Of a stretch of 64,000 nucleotides of DNA, positions 63,093-64,000 are shown in pieces. A program made the position numbers and the translations under genes. Within the stretch, counting starts at the first letter, position 1; each line of letters starts with the position of its first letter. The notes beneath the pieces were generated by a model. The model was not told the DNA's origin, searched no databases, and saw only the letters and a program-made list of their open reading frames with translations. This DNA comes from ZAX-1 sp046533095 (GTDB taxonomy: Bacteria; Bacillota; Clostridia; Lachnospirales; Lachnospiraceae): the NCBI GenBank assembly GCA_046533095.1, contig JAJQRA010000017.1, positions 191,947 to 255,946 on the forward strand, given 5' to 3'.

Positions 63093-63287
63093 TATGAAGT
63101 GAGAAAAACCATTCTAATTAATATAAAATCTTGACTTAACAAAATAAGTAATCTTTTCAAATAAGACAATAAGAGTCTTTTTTGAAAGATTTTTAAGTTT
63201 TATCATTATTGTATTCGTTGCATAGGTTGATGGAGAGCGATTCCATATTGACGAAAGACCAGTTTCTTCAAAGAAAATGAAGAAACA

Positions 63288-63713
63288 ATGCGTAGAATAA
63301 GGTTATTTTATCAATCTATCAGCATCTATCAGAAAAATGCACTGCTGTCATATAAGGACAGAAAAGATTTGAATGTTCCAAAAGTGCCAGAGGGCATAGC
63401 CTATAAAAATCTAGGGACTCAAGAGAGCCAAAACTGCAGCAGCATAACTTTAAGAATGAAACACCGCAAGTTCAGCTGGAGCATTGCCGGGGCGAACAGC
63501 ATGGCAAAAACTTTGGTAAGAATAGCTAATAAGACAATAGGAAGCGATATACGACATTACAAGGATGCAATAATAGAAAGTGATAAATCCGAAGCCATAT
63601 GGACAGTATTAAGTGCAGCGAAAAGCCCAAAACTAGATGGGAAAGGGAATAAAACAGGAAAGATACAAACAGGACATGTGTGCTACAAGGATGCAAAAAT
63701 GAGTTTTAAGTAG
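63288..63713 (+). pseudogene. ISLre2-family transposase remnant
   Basis: A 141-residue frame containing the ISLre2/UPF0236 C-terminal pattern: PEGIAYKNLGTQESQNC, RMKHRKFSWSIAGANSMAKTL. The first 300 residues including the start of the catalytic domain are missing, and the tail after about residue 90 is diverged. The stretch 63093-63287 before it has a TTAAGTTTT-type AT-rich sequence and no gene. Confidence 0.75.
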
Positions 63714-63748
63714 AAAGGCATTTTTAGGAATTTTCAAAAATAAAGATT

Positions 63749-63904
63749 TTAGTCAGTTGATATACCGATAGTTGTAAGCAAAAAATAGAGAAAAACACTA
63801 AATAAAGAAAAATTGAAAGTAGTGCCAACTTTTACTTGACTGATTCCTTTTTCAGTTATCTGTTTCTTTTTTGCTTCTTTTGTGCTATGATTTCCTTGTT
63901 CCAT
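63749..63904 (-). CDS. Small ORF of unknown function, uncertain
   Basis: A 51-residue frame starts at ATG 63904 behind GGAGGAAGCGAA and reads MEQGNHSTKEAKKKQ, then a hydrophobic C-terminus LFSVFLYFLLTTIGI. The ribosome site is good, but nothing identifies it. The end of the window (63905-64000) shows no other feature. Confidence 0.3.
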   Translation of the reverse strand: MEQGNHSTKEAKKKQITEKGISQVKVGTTFNFSLFSVFLYFLLTTIGISTD

Positions 63905-64000
63905 TTCGCTTCCTCCAGCCGCTTTTTGCTCTTCACTTAAAGCTTAGCTGGTTTGATCCCGAAATGGAACCTTTTTTATTTTTCTGCGTCAATTCATTTT

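Overview
The window looks like part of a low-GC Gram-positive anaerobe of the Lachnospiraceae (Clostridium cluster XIVa) type. The basis is strong AGGAGG-type ribosome binding sites, lipoprotein-type solute-binding proteins, YesM/YesN sensor pairs, sugar ABC importers that carry no ATPase gene of their own, a Csp-like subtilase, and debris of the conjugative elements common in gut Firmicutes. No rRNA, tRNA or CRISPR array was seen. This assignment is an inference from gene content.

Layout. 0.1-5.2 kb: housekeeping-like genes (polar amino acid ABC importer, glutamate racemase, DUF1934 protein, GalU). 5.3-14.1 kb: a membrane-anchored hypothetical protein, then an arabinoside-type locus (YesM/YesN pair, CUT1 sugar importer, GH51 arabinofuranosidase) with striking short tandem repeats between its genes. 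14.3-21.5 kb: an S8 subtilase gene split at its catalytic His motif by a 5.47-kb element that carries a large serine recombinase, a TetR regulator, a YhgE/Pip-like exporter and a MATE pump; a 12-bp core marks both ends, and excision would restore the 565-residue protease in frame. 21.5-24.9 kb: a graveyard of a conjugative or mobilizable element (ParM/primase fusion, MobC, group II intron tail, relaxase with a stop codon). 25.0-43.6 kb: accessory and resistance-type genes (MarR plus heterodimeric ABC exporter, broken amidohydrolase, two-component system, LysR/aldo-keto reductase, MATE, BcrAB-like ABC, ICE sigma factor, recombinase remnant), including a second, decayed copy of the LysR/aldo-keto reductase block. 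43.7-47.0 kb: a DUF3990/DUF3791 cassette, a truncated sigma-54 activator and an OFA-like transporter.

47.0-63.1 kb is a fructan-type carbohydrate region. A LacI regulator faces an operon of a CUT1 importer and a GH91 beta-helix enzyme that keeps the Asp/Glu pair of inulin fructotransferases but has no signal peptide, which points to import and intracellular hydrolysis of difructose anhydride. Then comes a block headed by a GntR-type regulator whose sensor is a whole ABC solute-binding-protein domain. It faces an operon of a GH116-like glycosidase, a second CUT1 importer and a GH32 fructosidase, with two copies of a 14-bp operator-like sequence in inverted orientation in the leader. Remnants of a fructokinase lie on both sides of this block, as if it had landed in that gene. 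The window ends in an ISLre2 transposase remnant.

The strongest candidates for a second look are the subtilase-splitting recombinase element, the GntR/solute-binding-protein fusion regulator with its operators, the intracellular GH91 locus, and the DUF3990/DUF3791 cassette.
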